Assembly: GCF_000223375.1 (NCBI RefSeq)
Contig: NC_017384.1
Coordinates: 748,097 to 812,096, forward strand
Length of the DNA stretch: 64,000 nucleotides
From: Ketogulonicigenium vulgare WSH-001
GTDB lineage: Bacteria; Pseudomonadota; Alphaproteobacteria; Rhodobacterales; Rhodobacteraceae
Direction: 5' to 3'
The stretch's first letter is position 1. Each line of letters begins with the position of its first letter. A model generated the notes under the pieces. The model did no database searches and was not told the origin of the DNA. It saw only the letters and a program-made list of their open reading frames with translations. Shown piece after piece: positions 8,883-16,454 of the stretch. The position numbers and the translations under genes were made by a program.

Positions 8883-9500
8883 ATGATGTTTGGCTTGGAA
8901 TTTTTGGAGCTCACGCTCACGCTGCAGGTTTCGCTCGGCGCTGGTTACCTAGCGTATGCGGTTGCATACGCAGGCTATCGAAAGGATCATCGAGCGGAAG
9001 ATGCAATCTTCATCACAATAGCCTTTTCCGCGCTGGCGCAGCTTTTATTCGTTGTTCTAGAACATGCGCAGTTTTTGCCGATAATTTCTGTGCCTAGCGT
9101 GTTCTTAACCACAATTGCGGCAGGCGCATTATGGCGCAAATTTGGCATGAGCTTCTGGCAGACGTTGATGAGATGGTCTGGTGTCCATCGCGATGATGGG
9201 AACCTGCGTATCTGGCCAATTCTTGTACATGGAAACCATGAGATCAACCAGTGTCAGGTATACCTAAAGGATGGGCGCGTTCTTAACTTATTGAATGGGC
9301 CCGCATATATTGGCCAGCCGTGGGACGGGCTACTTTTGGGTGACGATGGTTCGGTTTTGATGGTTGTCGAAAACGAATACATGCCGAACGGATCCGTTAT
9401 TGAGCATGGCGCGAATTTTGACGCTGAGTGGGGTACTTCACTGACCTATGTTCCGGCCAGTGAAGTAAGTCGTGTGATTTTTACTCTGAAGAAGTCGTAG
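8883..9500 (+). CDS. Membrane protein with three predicted TM helices, prophage-encoded
   Basis: A 205-residue protein. The first about 90 residues hold three hydrophobic segments (LTLTLQVSLGAGYLAYAVAY; DAIFITIAFSALAQLLFVVL; FLPIISVPSVFLTTIAAGAL). A soluble C-terminal domain of about 110 residues with beta-like pattern follows (QVYLKDGRVLNLLNGPAYIG). It stands alone on the plus strand in the immunity region between the early operon and the repressor, and has its own promoter, the typical place of lysogenic-conversion or superinfection-exclusion genes. That role is inferred from position. The last 20 bases overlap a convergent small gene. Confidence 0.75.
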   Translation: MMFGLEFLELTLTLQVSLGAGYLAYAVAYAGYRKDHRAEDAIFITIAFSALAQLLFVVLEHAQFLPIISVPSVFLTTIAAGALWRKFGMSFWQTLMRWSGVHRDDGNLRIWPILVHGNHEINQCQVYLKDGRVLNLLNGPAYIGQPWDGLLLGDDGSVLMVVENEYMPNGSVIEHGANFDAEWGTSLTYVPASEVSRVIFTLKKS

Positions 9501-9630
9501 GTGTATTTTTCTTTGCTGGCGGGGGACCGGACGTTTTGACAGATTTCAGTGGCGATGCGTTGTTCGTCACTTCGGCCGCTTTGTTAGAGATTACGCGCGC
9601 GTGGCCAGATGGTGTAGTTGGTTTTGCCAT
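9481..9630 (-). CDS. Small lysine- and proline-rich peptide next to the repressor
   Basis: A 49-residue peptide (MAKPTTPSGHARVISNKAAE at its start, ending PPPAKKNTPTTSSE), unordered and basic. The ATG at 9630 has AGGAG 8 bases upstream. It lies 10 bases behind the repressor stop, same strand, so it probably shares the repressor mRNA and is made in the lysogen. No known family. The clear ribosome-binding site is the main support. Confidence 0.6.
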   Translation of the reverse strand: MAKPTTPSGHARVISNKAAEVTNNASPLKSVKTSGPPPAKKNTPTTSSE

Positions 9631-9640
9631 ATATGAACTC

Positions 9641-10276
9641 CTAACTGGATTTTCTTACTAGTTCGGGTTGCAAATAATGCTTGATTGGCGCCGCCCATTT
9701 CAGGCGTCGATTGAACATTGGTTCGGCTGTCATGTTCAGGGAAAGCAGGTGGAATAGGTGTGGCTCATTCCCTTGTTTCACCTGCTTCAGCCAAACCTTA
9801 CCTTCCTCGCATTCGGCTACGCAGATCTTATTGAGGGCTTCGGAGGGGACGCCGATAGTGTCGCGTGAGTAAAACACCACGCCGCCTGATTCGTAGAAAG
9901 GTTCCATGCTGTCGCCCGTCACCTCGACCGCCACGATGCCGTGTGTCGGAAGGTGATTTGGAGTCTCGACGTGGTAGATGCCATCGCCCTTGGCAAAGTC
10001 GTCCATCAGTTCGACTTGTGCGCCCGCGCCGATGCGGCCTGCTACAGCGGTTTTACGACCTGACCCGCTAAAGTTGCCATCATAGAAGTCTTCAAGGGTT
10101 ACTCCAAACGCTGCCGCGATTTTCATTGCGTCGTCAACGTTGGTGGTTTTCGCCTTGCCTTGCCTTACATTTTTCATCTGGTCGTAAGACACGCCAGCTT
10201 GGGCGCAAACACTACGTAGTGAGCGTCCCGTTGTCGCGATGGCATGTTCTAGGGCGGAGGCGAAGGTGCTTTGCAT
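9641..10276 (-). CDS. CI-type prophage repressor (HTH + S24 LexA-like domain)
   Basis: A 211-residue repressor. The N-terminal HTH (about residues 17-60, RSLRSVCAQAGVSYDQMKNV) binds operators. The C-terminal S24 domain has Ser123 (VTGDSMEPFYESG) and Lys164 (KVWLKQVKQG) as catalytic dyad, with a plausible Ala79-Gly80 cleavage site, so RecA-driven self-cleavage on DNA damage is expected. It is divergent from the Cro-like gene across two 16-bp operators; one operator abuts its own start codon, suggesting autoregulation. Confidence 0.93.
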   Translation of the reverse strand: MQSTFASALEHAIATTGRSLRSVCAQAGVSYDQMKNVRQGKAKTTNVDDAMKIAAAFGVTLEDFYDGNFSGSGRKTAVAGRIGAGAQVELMDDFAKGDGIYHVETPNHLPTHGIVAVEVTGDSMEPFYESGGVVFYSRDTIGVPSEALNKICVAECEEGKVWLKQVKQGNEPHLFHLLSLNMTAEPMFNRRLKWAAPIKHYLQPELVRKSS

Positions 10277-10356
10277 GGAGGTAAATTACTCCAGGCTCAA
10301 AGCTATAGCATCGGGTATAAAAACCCTTGACGACTGGAGTATAATAACTCCATACC
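10277..10356. promoter_or_regulatory. Central operator region between CI and Cro-like gene
   Basis: Two 16-bp near-palindromes, GGAGGTAAATTACTCC (10277-10292) and GGAGTATAATAACTCC (10336-10351), match the pair at 8731 and 8758. The right site contains a perfect TATAAT (10340-10345) and follows TTGACG (10327-10332); which boxes pair is not certain. A start near 10363 would make the Cro-like mRNA almost leaderless, and no Shine-Dalgarno precedes its ATG. Repressor bound here would switch both directions. Confidence 0.75.
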
Positions 10357-10363
10357 GTAAGCC

Positions 10364-10573
10364 ATGGAACAATTCGTTACTGAAGTTGAGGCATACGCGA
10401 AAGCGGTAGGCAGGCCCCCACAGTCGATTTTGAAATCGGCGGTTCGAGCATCTTGGCGCGTGTGGCAGGCGTGGCTTGATGGGAAATCCAGCCCAACGAT
10501 GGCTGTTGCCGACCGCGTTCGCGCCTACATGGCTGCAAACCCGCCCGCTGCCCAAAATGAAAGGGCGGCCTGA
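10364..10573 (+). CDS. Cro-like small DNA-binding protein
   Basis: A 69-residue protein divergent from CI, in the position of Cro. A helical pattern (AYAKAVGRPPQSILKSAVRASWRVWQAWL, about residues 10-40, named here in two parts: AYAKAVGRPPQSIL and KSAVRASWRVWQAWL) fits an HTH. The basic segment ends DGKSSPTMAVADRVRAYM. No ribosome-binding site is visible. Role as lytic switch protein is inferred from position and size. Confidence 0.65.
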   Translation: MEQFVTEVEAYAKAVGRPPQSILKSAVRASWRVWQAWLDGKSSPTMAVADRVRAYMAANPPAAQNERAA

Positions 10574-10941
10574 TGCAGCAGACCGCCCCTCACAACCTAG
10601 CATCAAATGTTTCGGTTCGTTCGACACGAGACCAACATAAGGGGGTGCCGTTGGAAAAGTCTTTCCGAAAATCTCGCCAACCGAAAAACGGCGAGGATGC
10701 AGAGCGGGCGCGGTTCGCGCGGCTGCTGTGGCGGGCGTTCCCTGATGCCAACTCCGAAAATGAGCTGGCCGAGCTCGCGGCGATGGTGCTGACCTCGGAA
10801 TCGCGCCCTGTCGATAAGCGGACGGTGCGCAATTGGCTGCGGTGCGAGAACGCGCCGCACTTTCGCTATGTGATCAAGGTGATCGCGCTTGTGGGGGCCG
10901 AGGCTGTTTTCCAAATGATTGACCCGGAGGTGGGCGAATGA
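10573..10941 (+). CDS. Early rightward prophage protein, HTH-like
   Basis: A 122-residue protein whose start overlaps the Cro-like stop (TGATG). The second half (LWRAFPDANSENELAELAAM, then DKRTVRNWLRCENAPHFRYV) looks like a DNA-binding helix-turn-helix in which KRTVRNWL is the recognition helix. Probably an early transcription regulator or replication helper; similar small proteins stand beside Cro in many alphaproteobacterial prophages. No enzymatic motif. Confidence 0.65.
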   Translation: MQQTAPHNLASNVSVRSTRDQHKGVPLEKSFRKSRQPKNGEDAERARFARLLWRAFPDANSENELAELAAMVLTSESRPVDKRTVRNWLRCENAPHFRYVIKVIALVGAEAVFQMIDPEVGE

Positions 10942-11084
10942 AGCGGATCCTCTGGCGGATTGCACAACGTTACCTGCTTGCGCGCGCGGCTCGTGCCCGC
11001 CGCGCAGGCAACACGATGGCGGCGGCTAAGTTTAAGTCGCGCTCGGAAAAGTTTTTCCACAAGATCAAGGGGGCAATGCGGTGA
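10938..11084 (+). CDS. Small strongly basic early peptide
   Basis: A 48-residue peptide (begins MKRILWRIAQRYLLARAARA) with about one third Arg/Lys and an amphipathic helix at the start. Its ATG overlaps the preceding stop (ATGA), and GGAGG stands 8 bases upstream. It could bind nucleic acid or membrane; nothing in the sequence decides this. It is the last gene of the short rightward run before an opposite-strand gene. Confidence 0.55.
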   Translation: MKRILWRIAQRYLLARAARARRAGNTMAAAKFKSRSEKFFHKIKGAMR

Positions 11085-11122
11085 GCTGGCGTCAATATAA
11101 GTTTGCTAGCTGTGGTGCGCGA

Positions 11123-11632
11123 TCAATGAACGATATCGTTGTCGCGACGCAGAAATCCGATGCGAAAGCTATTTTCGCAAGTGTGGCAGAACTTTCTGAT
11201 GCTGCCTCCCTGAAGCATGCTGCGTTGTCCAGATGCGAAACAGTACGGGCAGAGGTAGTGACTTGGCTCAGTGCCTTCCGGGGATCGTGGTGCCATGACA
11301 ATGCCGCCCGCAGGTGTCGCTGTCAGCGCGTAGACATCTGCGTCCATGATCTCGACATGACGCTCGACGTCCAGAAGCGCCTCCTTAGCGCGCTGAAGAT
11401 TATCCTAGCTAAGTTTGGCGTTGTCGCTAAGCAACTCATTTGTCTCGCAAAGCAATCTTGCGGCTTTCTCGATGCCATTGATGGATCTCAGGATTTCATC
11501 TCTCTTGGCGTTGGCTTCCGCAGTGAGAAGAGACGATATTTCTTTCGCAGCCGCTCTCATCTCATCGGCAGCTTTTACGCTTTCGTCCGTCAGTTTTCGG
11601 AGACGGTGATATTTCTTTCGGTCTTGGGTCAT
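11123..11632 (-). pseudogene. Coiled-coil/zinc-ribbon protein split by an in-frame amber codon
   Basis: One minus-strand frame runs from ATG 11632 (GAGG upstream) to 11123 with a single TAG at 11407-11405. Before it: a charged coiled coil (ESVKAADEMRAAAKEISSLL ... ETNELLSDNAKLS). After it the same heptad rhythm continues (DNLQRAKEALLDVERHVEIM), and then a zinc ribbon, CPYC...CHTC. The join suggests a Gln or similar codon changed to TAG. Either the gene is dead, or amber readthrough makes the 169-residue form. It opposes its neighbours in the rightward early region. Function unknown. Confidence 0.7.
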
Positions 11633-11718
11633 TGGTTGCTCGCCTCACGACTTTACCGCGCTATCTCGACGGAAACGGGTGTGACGGCGATGCGTTCCAT
11701 CACTTTGAGGGCGTTGGC

Positions 11719-12006
11719 GTGAAAGCGTTACCACTGAAACAGACAGACGCGGATCGTGCTGTCGCAGATCTGGCGTTTGCGGTGACCTCGGCCGAAATCA
11801 AAGAGATTGTCGAAGAATATGAAACGCTGGCCGAAGAGCGTTCCGGCGTCGGAGACCGTATGAGCGAGGTGATGGCGCGCGCGAAGGCAAGAGGATACGA
11901 CACAAAGATTTTGCGTCGGATCATCGCGCTGCGCAAGCGTCATGCCGATGACTTGGCTGAGGAAGAAACCATCCTCGAAATCTACAAATCAGCATTGGGA
12001 ATGTGA
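11719..12006 (+). CDS. GapR-family DNA-binding protein (DUF2312)
   Basis: A 95-residue protein of the GapR/DUF2312 family, nucleoid-associated proteins that in Caulobacter bind overtwisted DNA and help topoisomerases ahead of forks. The family core is clear: AEIKEIVEEYETLAEER, then MARAKARGYDTKILRRIIAL and EEETILEIYKSALGM. GTG 11719 is chosen because GAGG lies 8 bases before it; the frame extends upstream with non-family sequence. Its overlap with the replication gene (TGATG) suggests it helps phage DNA replication. Confidence 0.88.
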   Translation: MKALPLKQTDADRAVADLAFAVTSAEIKEIVEEYETLAEERSGVGDRMSEVMARAKARGYDTKILRRIIALRKRHADDLAEEETILEIYKSALGM

Positions 12007-12635
12007 TGACCGCAATTTCAAGCCTGCGGCCTGTCGCTGTGGATGAGATCGGGGACTATCCGTTCTCGGTCGAGGATCGCTTCGAAAGCCACTATTTTAT
12101 GGCATGGGAACGGCGGCGCTGGCTCAATTCCGACATGCGCCTGCGTGGTGATCCGGAATGCCGCGCCCTGTTCTTTGATCTGATCAATATCAGCTATGAT
12201 CAGTCGCCGGTCGGCACCTTGCCAACGGATCATAAGATCTTGGCGAAATTGCTGTTCGTTACTGATGACCGCTTTGAGCAGCTGTGCCGCCAAGAATTCG
12301 GGCCGCTGCACAAGTGGCGCAAGTTCAACTGCGAAGGCGAAATCCGCCTGGGCCATCCAATGGTTCTAAAGACGTTGAATGAGGCTGTCGCGCGCCGTGC
12401 AGAGAACCAAGCGCGCACCGATGCAGCCAGCAACATCAAGCGCCTTCAGCGTATGCGCAGCATGTTGGCGGGTTACAGCAAAGATCTGGCCTCTAATGAG
12501 GCGGCAGTGCGCTGGATTGATGAATGGCTGATCGAACAAGGATGCACAAAGCGTAGCTCTGACTGGCTGGAGCGGGCCATGTCGGCATGGTCGGGGCACA
12601 TGCATCGCCTCTCAGGTCGTGGGCGTAGTATCTAA
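12006..12635 (+). CDS. Phage replication protein, DUF1376-like
   Basis: A 209-residue protein beginning MTAISSLRPVAVDEIG. It has an N-terminal winged-helix-like segment (YFMAWERRRWLNSDMRLRGD ... ALFFDLINISYDQSPVGTL ... DHKILAKLL) similar to DUF1376 and other phage replication-initiation proteins, and a basic helical C-terminus. It is coupled to the GapR gene and followed by iteron-like repeats at 12671, as expected for an initiator or helicase-loader near its origin. Exact role is inferred. Confidence 0.7.
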   Translation: MTAISSLRPVAVDEIGDYPFSVEDRFESHYFMAWERRRWLNSDMRLRGDPECRALFFDLINISYDQSPVGTLPTDHKILAKLLFVTDDRFEQLCRQEFGPLHKWRKFNCEGEIRLGHPMVLKTLNEAVARRAENQARTDAASNIKRLQRMRSMLAGYSKDLASNEAAVRWIDEWLIEQGCTKRSSDWLERAMSAWSGHMHRLSGRGRSI

Positions 12636-12670
12636 ACGAAACTACAGTCTATCGTATGTGTCCACATGGA

Positions 12671-12723
12671 CAGACGAAGACAGACGAAGACAGATCGAGA
12701 CAGACGAAGACAGTCCCGGACTG
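12671..12723 (+). repeat. Iteron-like direct repeats plus inverted repeat, candidate phage origin
   Basis: Four 10-base units in phase: CAGACGAAGA (12671), CAGACGAAGA (12681), CAGATCGAGA (12691), CAGACGAAGA (12701). They run into the hairpin CAGTCC-C-GGACTG (12711-12723). An A-rich, C-poor stretch (12733-12775) follows. The block lies between two replication-type genes, so an origin or initiator-binding site is the natural reading. Confidence 0.6.
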
Positions 12724-12869
12724 TCCACCACCATAAGGACAAGGACAATGACAAGATAAATACAAATACCCGTGCAGCGACAGTTGGACGGTCAAGCTGT
12801 GGATAAGTCGCGCCGAACAAGCCGCATGCAGGTGGCAATCGGGCATTGCTGAGAAAAGAGGAAAGGCTG

Positions 12870-13457
12870 ATGGGGTTCGACACAAACCAACCAGAGACTA
12901 ATCGCGATCGGGTCAGGCGCTTGCTGCTGGTGCCGCTGGGGTTCCGGCACCCGCGCAAGACCGAAGAGGCAGTGGGCCGCGCATCGCTGGACGCGATTGC
13001 AGATGAAATGGCGTATCTGCCTGATGACGTGCTGATCGCGATGGTTGAGGCCATGCGGGCGCGGGGCGAGGGGGCCAGCAAGGATTTCTGGCCGTCGCGC
13101 GCCTCGTTCATCGGGGTGGCCGAATGGCTGCATCCGCGCCCGCTGGAATTCTCGCCCAAGCTGCTCAGCTGGTTCGCCTCGATCGAGGGGCCGCGCGCGA
13201 TTGAGAACGGGACGCTCGTCGAAACGTGGCAATTCTTTGAACAGAAAAAGCGCCCGCCGTCGCTGCCTGAGGATCGCAAGCGCGTCGAGGTTGTCGCGCA
13301 GCACAACGCGCGCAAGCTGCAACTGATTGCGGAACGTCGCGAACGTGGCCGCGAACAGTTTCCCGACGATCTGGCATGGGAACGCTGGTATCTGGATCGG
13401 CGGCTGTATTGCGAGCAAGCCGTGGCGGATGCGCGGGCCGGAAAGGCGGTGGCATGA
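12870..13457 (+). CDS. Replication-module protein, hypothetical
   Basis: A 195-residue protein, start ATG 12870 with AGAGGAAAGG just upstream. The middle (LDAIADEMAYLPDDVLIAMVEAM, given in parts LDAIADEMAYL and PDDVLIAMVEAM) recalls the regulatory subunit of phage helicase loaders. The C-terminus is charged and helical (RRERGREQFPDDLAWERWYL). It overlaps the next gene (ATGA). Placement directly after the candidate origin supports a replication role, but no ATPase motif is present. Confidence 0.65.
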   Translation: MGFDTNQPETNRDRVRRLLLVPLGFRHPRKTEEAVGRASLDAIADEMAYLPDDVLIAMVEAMRARGEGASKDFWPSRASFIGVAEWLHPRPLEFSPKLLSWFASIEGPRAIENGTLVETWQFFEQKKRPPSLPEDRKRVEVVAQHNARKLQLIAERRERGREQFPDDLAWERWYLDRRLYCEQAVADARAGKAVA

Positions 13458-14101
13458 TGGATGCCCGTCAACTCGTTCCCGATGCCGATTACGAAATCGA
13501 ATACGTGGCGGCAAAGGATCCGCGCCAGCCGCCCGAGCCAAAGCTGAAACCCATTGCGGGGCGCATGAAGGTCGCGGATGTGTTCGACCTGATGGCGCTG
13601 CAAGCGGGTCGTCGGGGCGGGGCCTTGGCACTGACGCCAACGCAAATCGCAATGGCGCGCACCTATAGCGCGTTGGTCGAGCGGCATGAGGCGGGCGGGA
13701 TTAAATGTTCGTCTGCCGAGGCGGGCGGTGGCGGTGGTGGCGGCTCTGCCGATAGCTTCACGCAGGCGCGGTTGGATGCATCGCGCGAACTCGACCGGAT
13801 CCGCGCCCGGATCGGTGACGGCGTTGCGTTGGAGGTGCGTCGTCGGCGCAAGGTGGATGACAAGGCCGTAACGGTGAAGTCGCAAATCACCGATCGCAAA
13901 TTGGTGGATGCCGTTTGCCTCGCGGATCAAAGTTTGGCGTCATTGCTTCGCTCGCATGGCTGGTCGCCGGATGCTACTACGCGTGGATCGCTGATTAAGG
14001 CGCTGGGGGCCGCATTGGATCGGATGACTGGGCCTACTGCGCGGCACCGACATGCCACCTTACGGTGCGGCGTGGTGGCGCGTAGCCCCTTCGCCAAATA
14101 G
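13454..14101 (+). CDS. Hypothetical protein with polyglycine linker, end of early operon
   Basis: A 215-residue protein starting at ATG 13454, which overlaps the previous stop. Two parts are joined by a seven-glycine linker (AEAGGGGGGGSAD, about residue 90). The N-terminal part contains a helical segment (KVADVFDLMALQAGRRGGAL). The C-terminal part is helical and basic (RRRRKVDDKAVTVKSQITDR, SLIKALGAALDRMTG) and may bind DNA. No family recognised; last gene before the hairpin-rich non-coding region. Confidence 0.65.
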   Translation: MMDARQLVPDADYEIEYVAAKDPRQPPEPKLKPIAGRMKVADVFDLMALQAGRRGGALALTPTQIAMARTYSALVERHEAGGIKCSSAEAGGGGGGGSADSFTQARLDASRELDRIRARIGDGVALEVRRRRKVDDKAVTVKSQITDRKLVDAVCLADQSLASLLRSHGWSPDATTRGSLIKALGAALDRMTGPTARHRHATLRCGVVARSPFAK

Positions 14102-14105
14102 GGGG

Positions 14106-14542
14106 TTGACGCCTTATCCCTTCCGACGATAGGAAATAAGCACTATCCATAATTGCGCCCACGGGAAACCGGCGGGCGCTTTTGCGTTCAGGGGTTTGGT
14201 GGTGTCGCCCGCAAGGACAGATAACAACAGAACATCTTGCAGGCGACTTGGGTAGATTTGGCGTTCCGACTAAAAGCCGCCTGCGCGAGGATTGGAACAG
14301 CTAACGCAGGCGGCTGATATTGGCGGAGTAAGCCAATTGCGATGGCAACATAAGCGACCGTGCCTGCCATCGAATCTCAGGTTAACGACGGCGGCTGACC
14401 TCGTCTACAGCATTAACCATCAGTGCTGCCTTATACTGCTGGTGCCGTCTGCATGGGAAAGAACTGTCTATGCAGACGGCATAGCGCGGCAAGGAAAGCC
14501 AAGGGTGACGGCGGGCTAGGTGCATACGTAGGACCCGCCGTC
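14106..14542 (+). ncRNA. Candidate structured RNA: chain of eight to nine hairpins
   Basis: This gene-free stretch is built of consecutive inverted repeats. Stems: 14155-14160/14174-14179 (GCGCCC, followed by TTTT, so it may also be a terminator for the early operon); 14204-14215/14236-14247 (11 of 12 pairs); 14275-14285/14305-14315 (11 perfect); 14319-14324/14332-14337; 14340-14347/14365-14372; 14380-14385/14413-14418 with inner GACG/CGTC; 14416-14423/14436-14443 (7 of 8); 14444-14454/14470-14480 (11 perfect); 14507-14515/14534-14542 (9 perfect). A TTGACG at 14106-14111 could be its -35 box. Direction of transcription is not proven; no tRNA, tmRNA or intron core was seen. Confidence 0.5.
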
Positions 14543-14552
14543 GACGTTCAGG

Positions 14553-14750
14553 CTATTTGGTCTTGAAGTGCTCGTCGATCTGCTTTTCGGCCTCTTCTTT
14601 GACAATGCCGTAGCGTTCTTGGATCTTTCCGGCCAGTTTTTCGCGCTGGCCGTCGATCTCAGTCAGATCGTCGTCGGTGAGTTGACCCCATTTGGTCTTC
14701 ACATCACCCTTTGCTTGGGCCCATTTGCCCTTCACGGTATCCCAGTTCAT
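14553..14750 (-). CDS. CsbD-family stress protein
   Basis: A 65-residue CsbD-like protein (MNWDTVKGKWAQAKGDVKTK at its start, then GQLTDDDLTEIDGQREKLAG), an acidic-basic helical family induced under general stress in many bacteria; molecular role unknown. ATG 14750 is chosen since GGAGG overlaps the earlier ATG at 14762 and stands 7 bases upstream. It is monocistronic, on the strand opposite to the flanking phage modules, and therefore looks like a cargo gene active in the lysogen. Confidence 0.88.
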   Translation of the reverse strand: MNWDTVKGKWAQAKGDVKTKWGQLTDDDLTEIDGQREKLAGKIQERYGIVKEEAEKQIDEHFKTK

Positions 14751-14901
14751 GCCGTCCTCCATTGGTTAAGAGTTCACAAGATTGGTCTTCACGTGAGTTC
14801 ATCGTCGTTAATATTTTGCCTAAACCGTAATCACATTTTTTGAGCGAGCTAAAACGACGCTTTTTTGCCGATTGGTCAGTTTCGCGTTTCTGGAGGGTGC
14901 A

Positions 14902-15663
14902 ATGGCATCAGGTCTTTCTGTGCTGACCCACGGCAATGGCGTAACTCTGACGGGTGATCGCGCGCTGATCCGGTCTTTGACCGATCTCTCGGATCGCGAT
15001 CTGAATATTGCCGCGACATGGGCGCTGAATGATACGGCGGCAGATGTGCTGACCGATGTGCAGCAGCGCATGGGGCAGGTGTTCGACCGGCCAACGCCTT
15101 TTGCGCTGAACGCATTTCAGGTGCGCAAGGCGCGGCCCAATGACTTGCAGGCAGCGGTGCAGGAACGGCCCTCGGTCGGAAAGCGCCATTTCCTGAAAGT
15201 GCAGGAACTTGGCGGCGTTCGCCCGCAAACCGGCCTTGAACGCAATCTAGGTTTCAAGCTGCCTTACGCTGGGCATTTGCAAACTGTGACGCCGGGGCCT
15301 GCGGCGCTGCTCGATGCGCGCGGCAATTGGTCGACGGGTGAACGCAACCGCGTCCTCTCTAGCATTCGCGCCCAGAGCGATAAGCACATGAACAGCAAGC
15401 GCGGCGCGGCCAAGGTGAAGCGATCGAGCGCTGCGCAGTTCTTTGTGCCGCGCGCCGGATCGAAACTGTCGCCCGGTGTATGGAAGCGCACCAGTCGCGG
15501 GGCCAAGCTGCAAAAGGTGCTGAACTTCACGGATCGCTCGGCGGTCTACAAGCCGCGCCTGAAGTTCCTCGATGGTGCCGAGGTGGTGGCCTCTCGCCAG
15601 ATGCCGCTGCACCTTCGCCGGACGCTAGCGCAAATGGTCGCCAAGCGGGCCGTCAAGGTCTGA
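14902..15663 (+). CDS. Hypothetical phage protein before the terminase genes
   Basis: A 253-residue protein, ATG 14902 preceded by CTGGAGGGTG. It is basic toward the C-terminus (KHMNSKRGAAKVKRSSAAQFF, seen as KHMNSKRGAA and KVKRSSAAQFF). Helical N-terminal segment LIRSLTDLSDRDLNIAATWA resembles phage minor-tail or head-morphogenesis proteins of the prophage LambdaSa type, but this similarity is weak. It opens the late gene cluster; a structural or packaging-accessory role is likely from position only. Confidence 0.65.
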   Translation: MASGLSVLTHGNGVTLTGDRALIRSLTDLSDRDLNIAATWALNDTAADVLTDVQQRMGQVFDRPTPFALNAFQVRKARPNDLQAAVQERPSVGKRHFLKVQELGGVRPQTGLERNLGFKLPYAGHLQTVTPGPAALLDARGNWSTGERNRVLSSIRAQSDKHMNSKRGAAKVKRSSAAQFFVPRAGSKLSPGVWKRTSRGAKLQKVLNFTDRSAVYKPRLKFLDGAEVVASRQMPLHLRRTLAQMVAKRAVKV

Positions 15664-15779
15664 AAAAATCCGCGCGGGTCCTTCCTAGGGTTCGCTTGCA
15701 TGCGGGTAATTCGCGCCCCGTGCCGTGCGATTTTTTTGGTTTTCCATTTGCAAATAAGGGGTTGTTGTTGGGGTTTGCC

Positions 15780-16454
15780 ATGGCCGACGATCAAACTGTT
15801 ACGCTCGTCGCGGTCGAGGTCAGCGCCGAGTTTCAAAAGATCCTTGCTGACTATCCGCTGCCCGCGACGGTGCAGGACGCGGATATGAACCAAGAGGAAC
15901 TGGCCTCGGCCCTTAACCAATCCGTCAACACGATTGCAAAGTGGATTCGGCAAGAGGGCATGCCGGTCGCCCAGGCGGGCGGCAACGGTAAATCCTATGT
16001 GCTGCGGCTGTCGCATTGCTGGGCGTGGCTCAAGGCGCGGGATGCGGATCGCGACTTGCGCAGCCAACACAACAAACAGCAGGCGGCTGCGCTGCAAGCC
16101 GAAATGCTGGGTCTCGATGTGTCAGACCCAAACGCGCACATGACGCCGAAAGCGCGCCGCGAAATGGCCGAGGCTGATCTTGTTTGGAACAAAGCGCAGC
16201 GCGAACGCCGGACGCTGGTGCAGTTGGACGAGGTGCATGACCTGTTGGAGAGCGTGCTGACCATGGTGCGCGATGGGATCGAGGCGATGCCCGATCTGCT
16301 GGAACGGGAACTGAACCTGAAACCCGATCAGGTCGCGGCGGCTGTTGCTGTCGGGCACGATATCCTGACCAGCCTGACGGAAAAGATTGAAGCCGCCGAA
16401 CTGCAAGAACGCACGGTCGCTGACCTGCCGGATCGGCAATTGTGGATGAATTAG
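15780..16454 (+). CDS. Terminase small subunit (Nu1-like)
   Basis: A 224-residue protein. The N-terminal winged HTH (MNQEELASALNQSVNTIAKW, then IRQEGMPVAQAGGNGKSYVL and CWAWLKARD, residues about 38-85) matches lambda Nu1/DUF1441 packaging initiators that bind cos. The rest is helical with a coiled coil leading to the part that holds the large subunit. The ATG at 15780 lacks a strong Shine-Dalgarno but starts the conserved domain. It precedes the GpA-type large subunit, so packaging is probably cos-like. Confidence 0.85.
   Translation: MADDQTVTLVAVEVSAEFQKILADYPLPATVQDADMNQEELASALNQSVNTIAKWIRQEGMPVAQAGGNGKSYVLRLSHCWAWLKARDADRDLRSQHNKQQAAALQAEMLGLDVSDPNAHMTPKARREMAEADLVWNKAQRERRTLVQLDEVHDLLESVLTMVRDGIEAMPDLLERELNLKPDQVAAAVAVGHDILTSLTEKIEAAELQERTVADLPDRQLWMN

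Noticed and set aside
11081..11722. Long plus-strand frame of 213 codons
   Set aside because: Cysteine-rich and unlike a folded protein; the opposite strand carries a coherent coiled coil and zinc ribbon.
12669..12715. Short direct repeats that could suggest a CRISPR array
   Set aside because: Units are 10 bases without spacers and stand between replication genes; iterons explain them better.
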